From Progne subis subis (lineage: Eukaryota > Chordata > Aves > Passeriformes > Hirundinidae): a stretch of 64,000 bases of DNA. The translations under genes were made by a program, and so were the position numbers. The stretch covers positions 2,728,001-2,792,000 of the forward strand of contig JAKJHU010000085.1 in the NCBI GenBank assembly GCA_022316685.1, read 5' to 3'. Shown here one piece after another: positions 12,701 to 24,700 of the stretch. Position 1 is the stretch's first letter. The number at the start of each line of letters is the position of its first letter. The notes under the pieces were generated by a model that saw only the letters and a program-made list of their open reading frames with translations, was not told where the DNA came from and searched no databases.

Positions 12701-15700
12701 GAGCTGGCAGTGCCACGTCGGCCCAGTGCTGCTGCCCCTCAGTCACAGTCCCCACTCCTCACCAGGCCACTTGGAAAACAGAATGAGAGACCTGCAGGGA
12801 CCTGTGCAGGTTTCCAAACAATCCAGGATCCCTTGGGAACAAGCAGAGAACAAGCAGGGCACTGGCTGAGCCTTTGGGACAGGTTACTCCCAAATGAGTG
12901 CTCCTGCAGCACAGGCAGAATTTGAGCTGCTCCTGAAAAGACACACTAAGCAAAATGCCACCAGGAACATCCTTCTATCCCCAGCAGCCCTCCAGGTTTG
13001 CCAGTATCTGACCTCTCCCACGATGTCTGTGCAGTCACACACTGACCCAGTCTGCTGTGTGGCAGCAGAACCCATCAGCACCACACCCAGGAGAGACCCT
13101 GGCTCCATGAGGAGGTGCACTGCTCCCACCAGCTTCCGGTAGGATTTTTAACAACATATTCATCCCTTTATTTACCTTAAAATGCCACCCAAAAATGAGT
13201 GTCTCCCCGGCAGAGCCTTCCTCTGCAGCACAGACCCAGCCCCTCAGCAGCAGCATGCCCTTCCCAGGCTCTTCCAGCACTCCTCTCGTACAGTCTTGCA
13301 GGAAATGGATGCAAATTCTAGAGGTATCACAGCACAAAGTGCAAGTTTCAAAACCCCCAAAGATTTCTGTGGGAGAGCTGCTCCAGGCTGAATGCAGCAG
13401 CTGCTGTTCTGCACCTCTCTCCTACTGTGAATCATGCAGCCAACCCTTGGCTCTTAAAGCTCATCTGAACATCCCACCTCCCACCTGAGCATCCAACAGT
13501 AATGGGAAATATTCACTGTGTCGCTTCCTCCCAGACTCAGGGGGGCTCCTCTTTCAAAATCAACGATGTTCTGGCTGAGGTCTGCTCCAGGGGAGGTGTA
13601 AATTGTTCCCTTTGCTGAGATTCCCACTTGCAAAAACAGTCCTACAGGCGATGAAGCAAGTCCCCGCTTCTAAAGGCTGGCACTGAACAAGGCTCCAAAG
13701 GGCAGCACACATCTCCAGTGCCTGGGCTGGATCATGTGGAAAGCATCGTGGGAAATTCTGCAACTAGCCGTGCTTTGGATGATTTCAAAACCCAAAACAC
13801 AAACAGTCCCTGCTGGGTGCAGGATGGGCAGGTCTGCGGCTGCTGGGGTAGGTAGGCAAAATGCAGAGCAAAGCCTCTCACTCTCCACACTTGCTCAATT
13901 TAACATTGAAACCAGAATGAGCTGTGCTAAATGTCTCCACCGCTAACAAGAAACAAATGTGGCCTCATGTTCTAGTTGCTGTGATCTAACAAAACAGACC
14001 ATGGTAAACACTATAAAAATGTACTGGAGGGGAACCACCCTGTGTTTGCTGGGAGAGCGACTGGATAATCTAATAGGGTTTTATCCATCTCTAATGTCTC
14101 TGAAAAAAATAGAAGGGAAAATTGGGCCCCATCCATGACATTTGTCATGTGCTAGCTATTCTGATGTCTTAATGCTGCAGAAATCAAATTGGAGTGAGGC
14201 TACCTATCTGCTTCCCAATCAGGATCGAGGCCCAACTGCTGCTTTTTATGGCCATGCAGCGTGAAGATCTGCTGATGTCAGTGGTGTCACAGGCCAGACC
14301 AGTTTTTCCATCCTTATCCCCACGTTATCTGGGGAGACAGTCCCTTTGTGGCTACCTCACTCTCCTTGTGACATGAATAATTGCTCACTTCATGGACCTG
14401 GGGATCCACCAGCAGGACCTGCCTCTGCCTGAAAGCCTGCATGGGGATAAGGCACCTTCCCAAAAGGTTAGCACTTATCCGCTCCTGAGTATCACGGTAT
14501 CAGCAGCAACACTGTCAGGGTCACATCTGGATTTGTATCTTGGCCATGGTAATGGTAAGGGCTGACTCAGTCACCTGCCCCCAGGCACCTCGTGGTGCCC
14601 TGGAATCTGCTCTGCCCTTAAACAAAGGGTTAAGGGTCTCCGCTAGCTTTAGTGCCAAATCTGCCAGTCCCACAGGAGACCCCCACGGGGGTCTTGGACA
14701 CCCTTTGGCACGTCAGATGGATGTATGTGCTCCTGCTCAGGTGTCACCAGAAGTCACTGCCACCCAAGTCATTTTCCTCCCACACCTCTCCCTACAGGAA
14801 GAGCCCTGGGCAGGCTCTGGGAGCCCCACCCAGCTCCCAGCTGGGTGTCACCATCAGCACCTCGGCTGCCATCTCCAGAGGGGACAGACACACAGTCCCC
14901 ACTTGGTTCTTGCACAGAGCTCAGCCTGCATGGGCAACCCCCCATGCTGCTGACACATAGCCAGCTTTTCCACAGTCACTCCACTCCCTTTTTTAAGCAT
15001 CTTGGATTTGTTTGGTTTTTTTTTTTTTTTTTAAAGACACCGTGACCTTGGCATAGGGATGGACAAACACCAACTGCCATTTAAACAACAGCACGTTCTG
15101 GAAAGCTACACAGAGCACAAGCACAACCCATCACAGACTGCAAGCAATATCTCCATGTGAGGAGAGGGGAAAAGCAGCATTTGGGAGGCTCAGAGAAAGC
15201 GCTGCAGCTCCTTGCTCAGCCTGAGGGATGACGCTTCACCGCGCTGCTCCAGCTCTTACCTGGCTCTTCCCGCGCCGCCGATAGTTCCTCCTCACGAGGT
15301 TCTTGTAATTCTCATTCTTCTTGGTCAGGTAGTAATAGAGGACACAGTCAGCCACTGTCTGCAATGACACTGGGCAGGTCAGGGAACAGAAGGTCCTGTC
15401 CTCGTGTGCTGTTGGGGGCACAGACTTCCAGGAGCAGCATTCACAACCGGTCATCACCACGTCTCCTGCTGCTCCTGAAGACCTGCAGCCCAACAGCTTC
15501 CCCACACCTCCCTCCCTAAGGCTTCCAGTGCAGCTGGAAGAAGGGGACAATGCAGGGTGTCCTAGTAAAAAGGCTCAGCCCTTCCAAGGACAGACCAGGG
15601 CGGTCCCGCAGGCGTGTGGAGATGGAGATGGGGTGCTGAGCAGAGATCGCCCCGTGCTGGAGGCAAAGCAGGACTGACCCCAGATAACCGTGGCAACCAG

Positions 15701-18700
15701 AGGCAGAAGAAGGAGCTGCCTGTCAGCCTCTGTTGCAGTCACACGTGGCACAACCTGCCACCCTGGTGTCAGCTGGTGTTACTTCCAGCCGCTAAGCTCG
15801 CCGGCTGGAGCGCACACAACTTTGTCGTGGCCAAACTGAGATGCCAGCACTCAGAAGCTGCCATCCCAACTCCAGTGGCTGGCTCCACAAGCACCATCAC
15901 AGACTGGGCACGTCAGGAAAACAAGGAGGCATGGGCAGGACATTTCCTGCTCCTGAACAGCAAGCACTAAGTGTGCCACGCTGGGAGAAGTCCTCTGCTG
16001 AACAGGGTGGGCACCTGGACACCAGCCTTGGGGTACCCCTTCACACACAGCATCAGTGGCTTCATCAAGAAAAATCATCCCACAGATCCATCATGCCACA
16101 AGTCCTCAGGGGCTGGGGGCAGCTGTGTGTGCCCGGGGGTGCCCGGGGGCTGCGCTCACCCCATCCCTCTGCAAGGAGTGGAACCATTTGCAAAAACAGA
16201 TTGCAACTTTTAAAGTGTTAATTGGATCTCTTTCTAATTTAGCCCTGATTATACACACACACACGCGAACACAAAAACTTACAGTCATCTGTTCCAAGGG
16301 CTAAGATCACTATTTTTTTATAATGCAATTTAAAAATCTATTAATTCATTACATTGAGCCATACTTTGCATCTCTCTCCAACAGGATAATGGATGTGTTC
16401 TGTATCATAATTACAGCCTGATTTACAAACGAGTACAAATAAAATTAGAAGACATTTTACAGCTTGGAACACAGACTGGATTGTGAGCATCATCCAAGTC
16501 CCACCACTTTCGGCTTTATCGAGTGCGAAAGGATGAGGAGCCTGGGATCTTACAGCAACAGCATGAGGTGGCTGCTGGCCTTCCTTGCTGCTTTGGACAG
16601 GAAGGTCATGGTCTTCTAAATTATTTCCCCAGCCTGAGTTATGAGGAATCAGAGAATAATTTAGGCTGGAAGTGACCTCTGCAGGCCACCCCTGAGAGCA
16701 GAGTGGTTCCCCCAGAGTGAGTTTCACTGTGTGTATGAAACTCTGCATGAGGTGGGGAGAGGATGTAAATAACTAAAAGGACCAGAGGAGCAGCAGCTTT
16801 CAAATGTTCCTTGCTCAGGAGAGCATTCAAGTGATGGACATAGCTGTGTTTTCAGGCTGGGTCTGTCCAGGATCTGGGTCTGCCCACGTGACCTGTCTCA
16901 CAGAAGGTACCTGGCCTTGCTCAGAATGGGACAAGAGACTCACTCCTCCATCAGGTCTTTTTCTCAAACCTTTCTTCCATCAGCCCAATTAACAGCAAAA
17001 ACAAAAGGTCCAAGCAGCACAACACACGAGGTTTAGGAAAGGTCAGGCAGCTGCTGTGAGCAGCTATTCCTAGACCCCAAAGGGAGGTGTGTGTGCTTCC
17101 AGGACACCCACCCGACCCGTTGGATGAAACGAGACTCAGTCCACCCTCAAAAACCTCTCTGTCCCTGAGCAAAGAGACCCCTCCGCTTTGTGCTGGGCAG
17201 CTGGGTGCCCACCCCCTGTGTGACAGCCTGGCTGGTGCTAAACGCCTGCGGGAGATGCCGGGAAGCAGCTCGCAGGCAGATCCCGGGGTGGGCTGCGCGG
17301 CCCACGCGCCAGCCTGGCTGCGTTCACACCTCTCGCGCTCCCAGCTCCCGTCTCCCCGCAGCTGACTCAGCCCCTGTCTCTGCAGGGAGCCGGGAGGCGC
17401 CTGGACCGTGCCCGGGGCTCGGAGCCACCACCACCCACAGGTGCCCAGCGGCCAAGGGAGGGGAGGAGAGGCAGCACAGCTCGGGTTACAGCCGGGCAAG
17501 GCTGGCTTACCTTCCTGTCCAGAAAGGATGCGATCAGGCCGAAATTCTTCGGATGCTGCATGAACCTGCAGAGCGAGAGGGAGAGGGTTACTGTGGGTGC
17601 GGGCTCTGACCCCCTCACAGCCAGGCTGCCATGCCCTGCACGCCCAGAGCAGCAAGGTCAGCTCCCAGAGGGACTCTGGGCTTTGAGAAAATATTTGTCT
17701 GCTGCTCAGCTTCCCAGAAAGACAGGAACTTTAAATTTAGTCCAGTGGGGTTGGGCTGGTCGGGAGCTTCGATGTGCAAATGTTCATTATGGGGTGGGAG
17801 AGAGAAAGGCGGCCGGCAGTGCCAGGGAGCTGCTCATCATCCTGCTCGATCCCACGGCCACCCGAGCCTGCACCAAAGGCAGGACAGGCACAGAGGGCAG
17901 GTACACCTGGATCTGGCAAGGAAAGTGTGAGGAATTCCCATCACACCCCACATCATGGCCATGGGTGCCCTGGCGCTGAGCAGGACCCCGAACCCTGCTT
18001 GGGAGCAGCTGCAAAGGACAGGATGGGAAACCCAAGGCCTGGGAGGAAGCACAGAGCTGCCACACTGCTGAGCTGCTCAAGAGGTCATCCCCAGTGGCAC
18101 AGCAGCTCTGCTGAACGCTGCCTCATGCCCAGCAAGTGGAGGAGCTGTCAGCAAGCTCATCCCTGGCTCTGGCAGCCCGGGAGGGTACACTGCCTGCTCA
18201 GGGGAAGCTGTCCCCACCAGCACAGACGCCTCCTCCAACAAATCCCCGTGCCCAGCTGGTGTGGAAGCATGGAGGGCCAGCAAGTCCTTGGCAGGAGGTG
18301 CTGCTGCTGGCAGCACAGTTAACCAGTGCCTTGCCAAAGCACGGAGAGCCTGGTGAGGGGTGACTTTGTGCCAGGAGAGGTGGCCACCAGCACAGGCTCT
18401 GCCCCGGGGAGCTGAGCAGCCAGGGTGAGCCACGTTCAGCACGTGCTCCTCTGCCAGCTCCCAGGAGCTGACAGCTCCGTGCCCTGGGGAAATGGATCAG
18501 AGGCAAAAGGTGGGAGAGCTGTGGTGTGGGTGTAACATGGGCAGGATATGGTGAGGAGCTCCATGTCTCCAGCCCTGCCAGTGATTCCTCTGGGGCAACT
18601 GGCTGAGCTCTCTCCTGCTGCTCTGTCCCAATGCCAAACTTGGAATCAAGGCACTGAGCTGAGCTCAGTGAGGGCCTGACAAACTCCAGCCATGGCAGCA

Positions 18701-21700
18701 CGACATGGGTGCTGTCACTCACGTTGATGCCACTCTTTATGCAGAACTCCCATATGGTTTGGGTGGCGCTGCAAGATCCCTGTCATCATAACTGGTCACC
18801 AGAACAAAAAAGAAACCAGAAATGCTGGGGGGGACAAGAAAAAGGGAAGAAAGCAAACCAGACAGGCTGCTCAGAAACCCTGAGATGAGGGCACGGAGCC
18901 AGAGCTGGCTCCTCACTCTGCAATCAGCACAAACCCAGGGCTGACCACAGGACGGTGTTTTCAAGGCCATGTTATCAATGGTACTAACACACTGTCAGGG
19001 AAAATTCAGATAACAATCCCCTTTTTCATGGGCCAGGCCATCTCCCCATGCTGAGAGATGGATGTTGCATTCTCACACTGCCTAGCATGACACAGCCTCA
19101 ATACCTGAGCAGCACCCTGCTCCTTCACCAGCAAACCACAGCTTCCCTGGGAGTAGGCCAGCAATGGGCTCTCAACACAGACCTGAAATCCTGCCCAGAA
19201 GCAAAGCAAATCAAATCAGGTTCTTCCTCGTGGTTATGTTCTGACAGCTATAATAGTTCAGACCCGGAGCTTGTCAGCCTTGCAGTGCCTGCCTGTTCAC
19301 TCCATGAACCTGGGCCAACTGGGCTGAACAAAAGGTTGAACCAGGTTTTCCTGGTCTCAGGAGGAGGCCAGCTCTAGGCCACGATCACGGATGACACAAC
19401 TGCAGTTCACCTTAAAAACCCAGGCCAGAAGCTGCAGCACAGCAGGCAGCTCAGCTACCGGCACAGCGGAGGGAGAGCTGGGGCAGGACTCCCTACACTC
19501 TCCTTACAGCTCCTGAATACCAATCTCCCAAAATGAGCTTTGTGAGAGCCCTGAAACCCTGCTGTATTTCTGCCTCGGGCTGTGCATCACCCACAGTGAT
19601 GACACAGAATCCACCGTGCACCGCAGGATGCACACACTGGGTGTGGGTTCTTCCAGCCCCATTAGCCAGGCACAGCCCTGCCATTAAAGACCAAGTAATT
19701 AGCCTTTGCGTCATTTGTGGCAAGCCTCGCTGTTTGGAGTGGCACATTTTAAGGCTAATTAGCAATGAGGATTCTCCTCTATCAAAGGCTTGGAGCCGGT
19801 TTGCTTGTTTTGTTCTTTTTCGGTCCATCTTGGCAATTAATTATTTCAGCTGCAAACAGGAGGAGGAGGGATCCTGGACACAGAGAGGCTTCCAGCGTGG
19901 CTGGCCATAGGCCTGCTGGTAATTCATGGAGCCATCCCCTGATTGTCCAGGGGCCAGACCAAGTGGTGCTGCTGCTCAGGACAAAGTGCATCCATGTACC
20001 TCCATGTCCCTCGGGTCCACAGCAGGGAGCACCAGCAGAGCTCATCCCACTGGAAGCTGAACTCCAGCTCTGTTTTTACAGACACTCACAGCACACTGGG
20101 AGCACCAAGGATACTCCAGTCTTCCACACTAACACACCTGGGTCCCCACTGGGCTCTGGGATACAGGGGAGCCTGGATGTGAGACCAAGCTGAGCACCCA
20201 CATCTCGGCTGAGAGAGCAGTGGTACTCAGGGAAGGAATCAGAGACTCCCCAGGTGATCTCACTTGATAGAGCCAAGCTGCTCTCAAGCACCGCTTGCAA
20301 ACAGGAGAAAGCACCACTGCCAGAGTCTGCACGTGTCTGATGTGGGAACGCATCCATGGAAACAGCAGCCGGTGGCAAATCCTGCAGGCAGCAGGACAGA
20401 GCACTGAGGGACAGGCACCAGCTGGAAGCTGCAGCCTGAGGGGGTGTACAGAAGGGGCTTGGATGTTGACAACCCCAAAAACCCCCTGGACACACAGTGC
20501 CCAAAGGACAGCATGACAATCCAGAAAGGAAATGTGTACGGAGCGTTGCGTTTCCCGGGTGATATCTTTAAACTGGCTGATACAACAGGGAATGCAAAAG
20601 CTGGAAAACTTCCCGTTCTCACCCTGCCACGAGCAGCTGCTTTCCACAGCCCAGCACGGGGGCAGGAACACCCCAACCATACAGCAAGACCTGAATTTTC
20701 AGTACAGAAGCATCACCCTGTGGCCAGGTTCAAGGTAACACAGCAACTCTGGATGTGTCCGCGGGGGACAAGCCAAGCACTCAGGAAATTCCTGCCTTAG
20801 CGTGCTGGGGCTCCAGCTGCAGCTCTGCACGGGTCCTGCCCACACTCCCCAAGGGCTGCACAGACAGAGGTGTGTGTGCTGCACTTACTTTTCCCGGAAG
20901 GTCTCCTTCTCCTGTTCGCTCCACATGTTCATCACCTGCCGGTCCTTGTAGACCTTCATGGGGTCATCCATGAGGCCGTTCATGTTGATGAATTTGATGC
21001 GCTGCTGGTCAGCATCGTAGAGCATGGGCGGGATGACGGCGAGCTGGCGCATCTGCTTCTCCAGGTTCTTTGGGAAAAGCAGAGAGAACAGTTGGTCAGC
21101 ACCACGGGCCCGCAGGGACTGAGGGGACAGATGTTCCAGAGGAAAAGGACAGGCGGGGGAATGGGAGGATTCAACAGCAAGCACGAGACAGCTTTATTGC
21201 CGGAGTAATTGTAAATTAAACGCTGGAAGAGGCTATCGCTGTCAGCCAGGAAACAATTAATCTTTCATTTTGGAATAAAAGGCTTCAAGATCCTGTGTGG
21301 AAATGTCTGACTTTAGCGAAAGAGCTCCTGACCATGACAAGAAGTAAGTCTAAGCAGCAGTAGCACAGGGAATGCTGACCCCCCTCCCGGCCTCCAAAAG
21401 CCACATGGAGGTTCAGCCCCCCACCCCAATTGTGAGGGAAGGGGGGCAGCTTTGCAGAGAGAGACATCGTGCTTCCCTTCCACAGGAATCCTGAATTGTT
21501 CCGGGAAGTTTCAAATGCCACTGAAATGGGGCTGTCATTCCTTACTGCAACACCCTGGGACATAGTCTGATGCCTTTACTCCATCCTATGGAGCACAAAG
21601 TTCATCCAAAGCCCCAGCTGCACACCAGGACAGGACAGACTGGGCACACTGGTTTCCTTAAGCATTTGCAACAGAGAGGCCGATGTGATGTCTCATTTGT

Positions 21701-24700
21701 GCTGTCTTCTGCTCAGATGCTGGGACTGTCCCTTTGGCTGAGCTGCTGGTGATCCCCTGGCACAGGATCACCCCGTGGGGGTGAAGGGATGGTCTGGCCA
21801 CTCCTTTTCAATTGCACCATCAGTCTGAGTCCTCCCTGTCACCTGGGATGTCACTGTTTAAACTCCAACCCCTGACCTAGGACGGTCAGGTCTCAAGTGT
21901 TGCTGTTTTAATTTACAGCCAGATGCTGGTTCTTGGGGGAACAGAAACGGCCAGCCCTTCCAAGAAGCTGCTGACTCTGTCCTGCCCAGTGCTGCTCCGC
22001 TTTCCTGCTGTGCCTGACCAGACCCAACCTCCTCCTCCTCCTGCTAAAACACATCTCTCTGCACAGATATGGACATTTCAACACATGTGATCGCCTTCCC
22101 CATCCTCACCAGGACACCTCCTGTTTAGAAACTGGCTGCTCCAGAGCCTCCTCATGGTGGGAGGCGAGCTCACAGCTGGAGCATCAACCTGGGTAACTGA
22201 GGACTGTCCCTGGTGACAGGAGAAGCCCCTGTGCAGAGCAGAGAGGACACTGCAGGGAGCACTGCCTGCAGCTGAGGGCACAGGGCCCAGTGCTGCCACT
22301 ACACCCCACCAGCCAGACCCCTGTCCTCTCCAGCAACGCGCTGGGGTGGAGAGCTGCCAGAGATGCTCCCCAGCTCTCACCTCCCTGCTCCTTCCAACCT
22401 TGTGGAAGAGCTGGAAGCTCTTAAGGTCTCCTCTGAGACAAGCAAGGCAGATTTGGGGCTCAGCAGGCGGCTGTCAGGGTGGAGCTCAGCAGCACACTGT
22501 GCAGGGGGATGGAGGCCATCAGCTAACGCTCCACTTGGCCAGCACCTCTGCAGGGCTGTGAAATTTCCCTCTGCTTCCAAGATCCGTGTCCTCCACGTTG
22601 TCACCTTAACTGGCTAAGAGCAAAGTGCCTGGGATCTCAGAGAGGGATCAGCCGTGGTTACAGACAGCAAACATCCCAGCTATTGCTGGGCAATGGCTGC
22701 TCTCCCCTCCCAAACACGATCCATTCACTGCAGCTCGCCTCCGTGCCAAGAGTGGAACCCTTGTGAAACCAGATCCAAACGAAGCCGAGGTCACGGGGAT
22801 GTTTCAAGATGAATGGAGCACTCCCAGAAGATGTGGGCCAACTGGCTCACGTACAAACCATTCATTCCATAGGATTCCCCTGTGTCAAGCTGCACAGCCC
22901 ATTCAAAACAAAATGAAACAGAAAATCCCCTCCACCCAGCAGCCTGGGCGCTGCCCCCTTCCCATCTTCGCTTCCAGTATAAACCACAGCCAGGAGGTGT
23001 TTGTGGGGTGCTACCCAGGATGAGCAGCACGCTGGGGTTTCAGGTCCCTAAGAGACTGCCAAATGCTGACAAAGCCAACCCACTGGCCACCAGCTCCATG
23101 TTGTGCTCTGGCAGAACCTGTTGCAGGGCTCCATTACATCTCTCACACGGCTGGGAAGATGCTGATGCATATTAAACAAACCTCTGACTTTCAGGACAAC
23201 CCCTGACCTGTCCAGAAAGGGTGTCTGGCATCATGGCAACCTCCCCAACCTCAGCAGGACCTAAAGTTAGTGGGATTTGGCATAGGACTTCACCGTGAAC
23301 TTCACTTCAGTCCTGTCTTGACTTCCTCAGAGAAGACAGAGTGAGAGGGGAAGAGGAGGAGAAAGGAGAAGCTGGTCTCACCTCCTGTTCCGAGAGCCCG
23401 TCGATGATTTCGGACACCTCGTGCTCACTGCGTGCGGCTGACATGGAGAGCCCGCCACTGCCCCTCTGTCCTACCCTGCTGGGAGAGGGCAGTGACACAC
23501 TCAGGCACTGATGCTCCATTTCATAAGCAGCAAACCACACTTGAGACCATTCTGACCTCCACAACAGCCATATCCCAATGTTCCAGCCAGGCCACTCCCC
23601 TCCCATGCTGTGGGAATGACGCCTGCGTTTAAGGGCTCGCAGGTCAAGAGCCTCAAACCACTTTCCTTACCTGTGTCAACTTCCTGGGTTGCTAGAACAC
23701 AAGGACATTCCATGCCCAACCACACTCTCCCCCACATTTTCTCCTCTTCACCTCACCACAGCAATGGCACAAAGGTGTCGGTGTTAGCACCGAGCCATTA
23801 GCACTGTGCCACCACATCTGGTTTGCAAATGCTGTGGGAAGTTTTAAATCAAACACATGCACTGACATCTTTCCTTTACAGTCACAGCCACACACGTCCC
23901 AAAGAATTACAACTTTTCTTATTAAGCAGGTAAAAAATTAAAACATTTCTCAGTACCATTTCTCCCTTTCTCTTTCAAACAAAATGAAGCCATCAGTTCG
24001 GAAGCTTGGACCCACCCAGTTGTTAGTGGGGCACAAGGATGGGATGCTTGCAGAAGGGTTTAGGTTTTCTGCATATCAGGTGACTCCAGGCAAGATGCCA
24101 GGGCTGAAATGGGAAGGACAGGGAGTTTTCAGCAAAAAGGGTGGAGATGATGAAACCGTGTCTCCTCCTGGCAGAAAACGACATGACCTCAACTGCACTT
24201 CCAATGAGGAGAGGAAAATGGACAGGGGGTGGGAGAGACAGGGGACATCCCTTCCAGCGAGACATTTCGCTCCCTTCATTATTGTCTGTGGTCATTCCAA
24301 CAACCTCTGCAGATGTTTCTGCTCCCGTCAAAGCATGTGCATGAATTAAATCATCAACGTGACCAAATGCACCTGCAAGTTTTGCACATCTTAATCCGGG
24401 CACGCCAGTATTGCAGGAATTAGCTCTGTCCCAGCCAGCTGGCCGGCACAAGGGAGCTACCCCTGGCTCTGATGTGGCCAGCTGGAGATCAGCAGGAGAG
24501 GTGAGACAGGCAGTCACATTCCTAACATTTTTGCTCCTTTTGGCTCCGTGTTGAGCCACCCCTGGGAAAAAGCAGCAGGAGTCATGTCTGCTGGCTTCTC
24601 ACTTTGACTAGAGAGGGAGAAAAGGGACCAAGAGCCACGCCAGCCCTCTCCTCCCGCAAACAAATTCCACAGCCATTCCCCAAGAAAAAAAGAAAGGCTG

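Larger units (their letters stand above)
788..15259 (-). other. NCOR2: NCOR2 intron, 14.5 kb, between SANT1 and the Lys/Glu-rich exon
   Basis: The longest intron in the window (14472 bases). It holds the 3760-5290 CpG island with its 21-bp repeats, the motif cluster at 5300-5475, the 10370-10635 CpG patch, the 10690-11400 minisatellite, an AT-rich block at 11560-12000 and a T17 run at 15016. The open frames in it are compositional; none shows a recognisable domain or splice context. The rest is unremarkable unique sequence. Confidence 0.9.
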
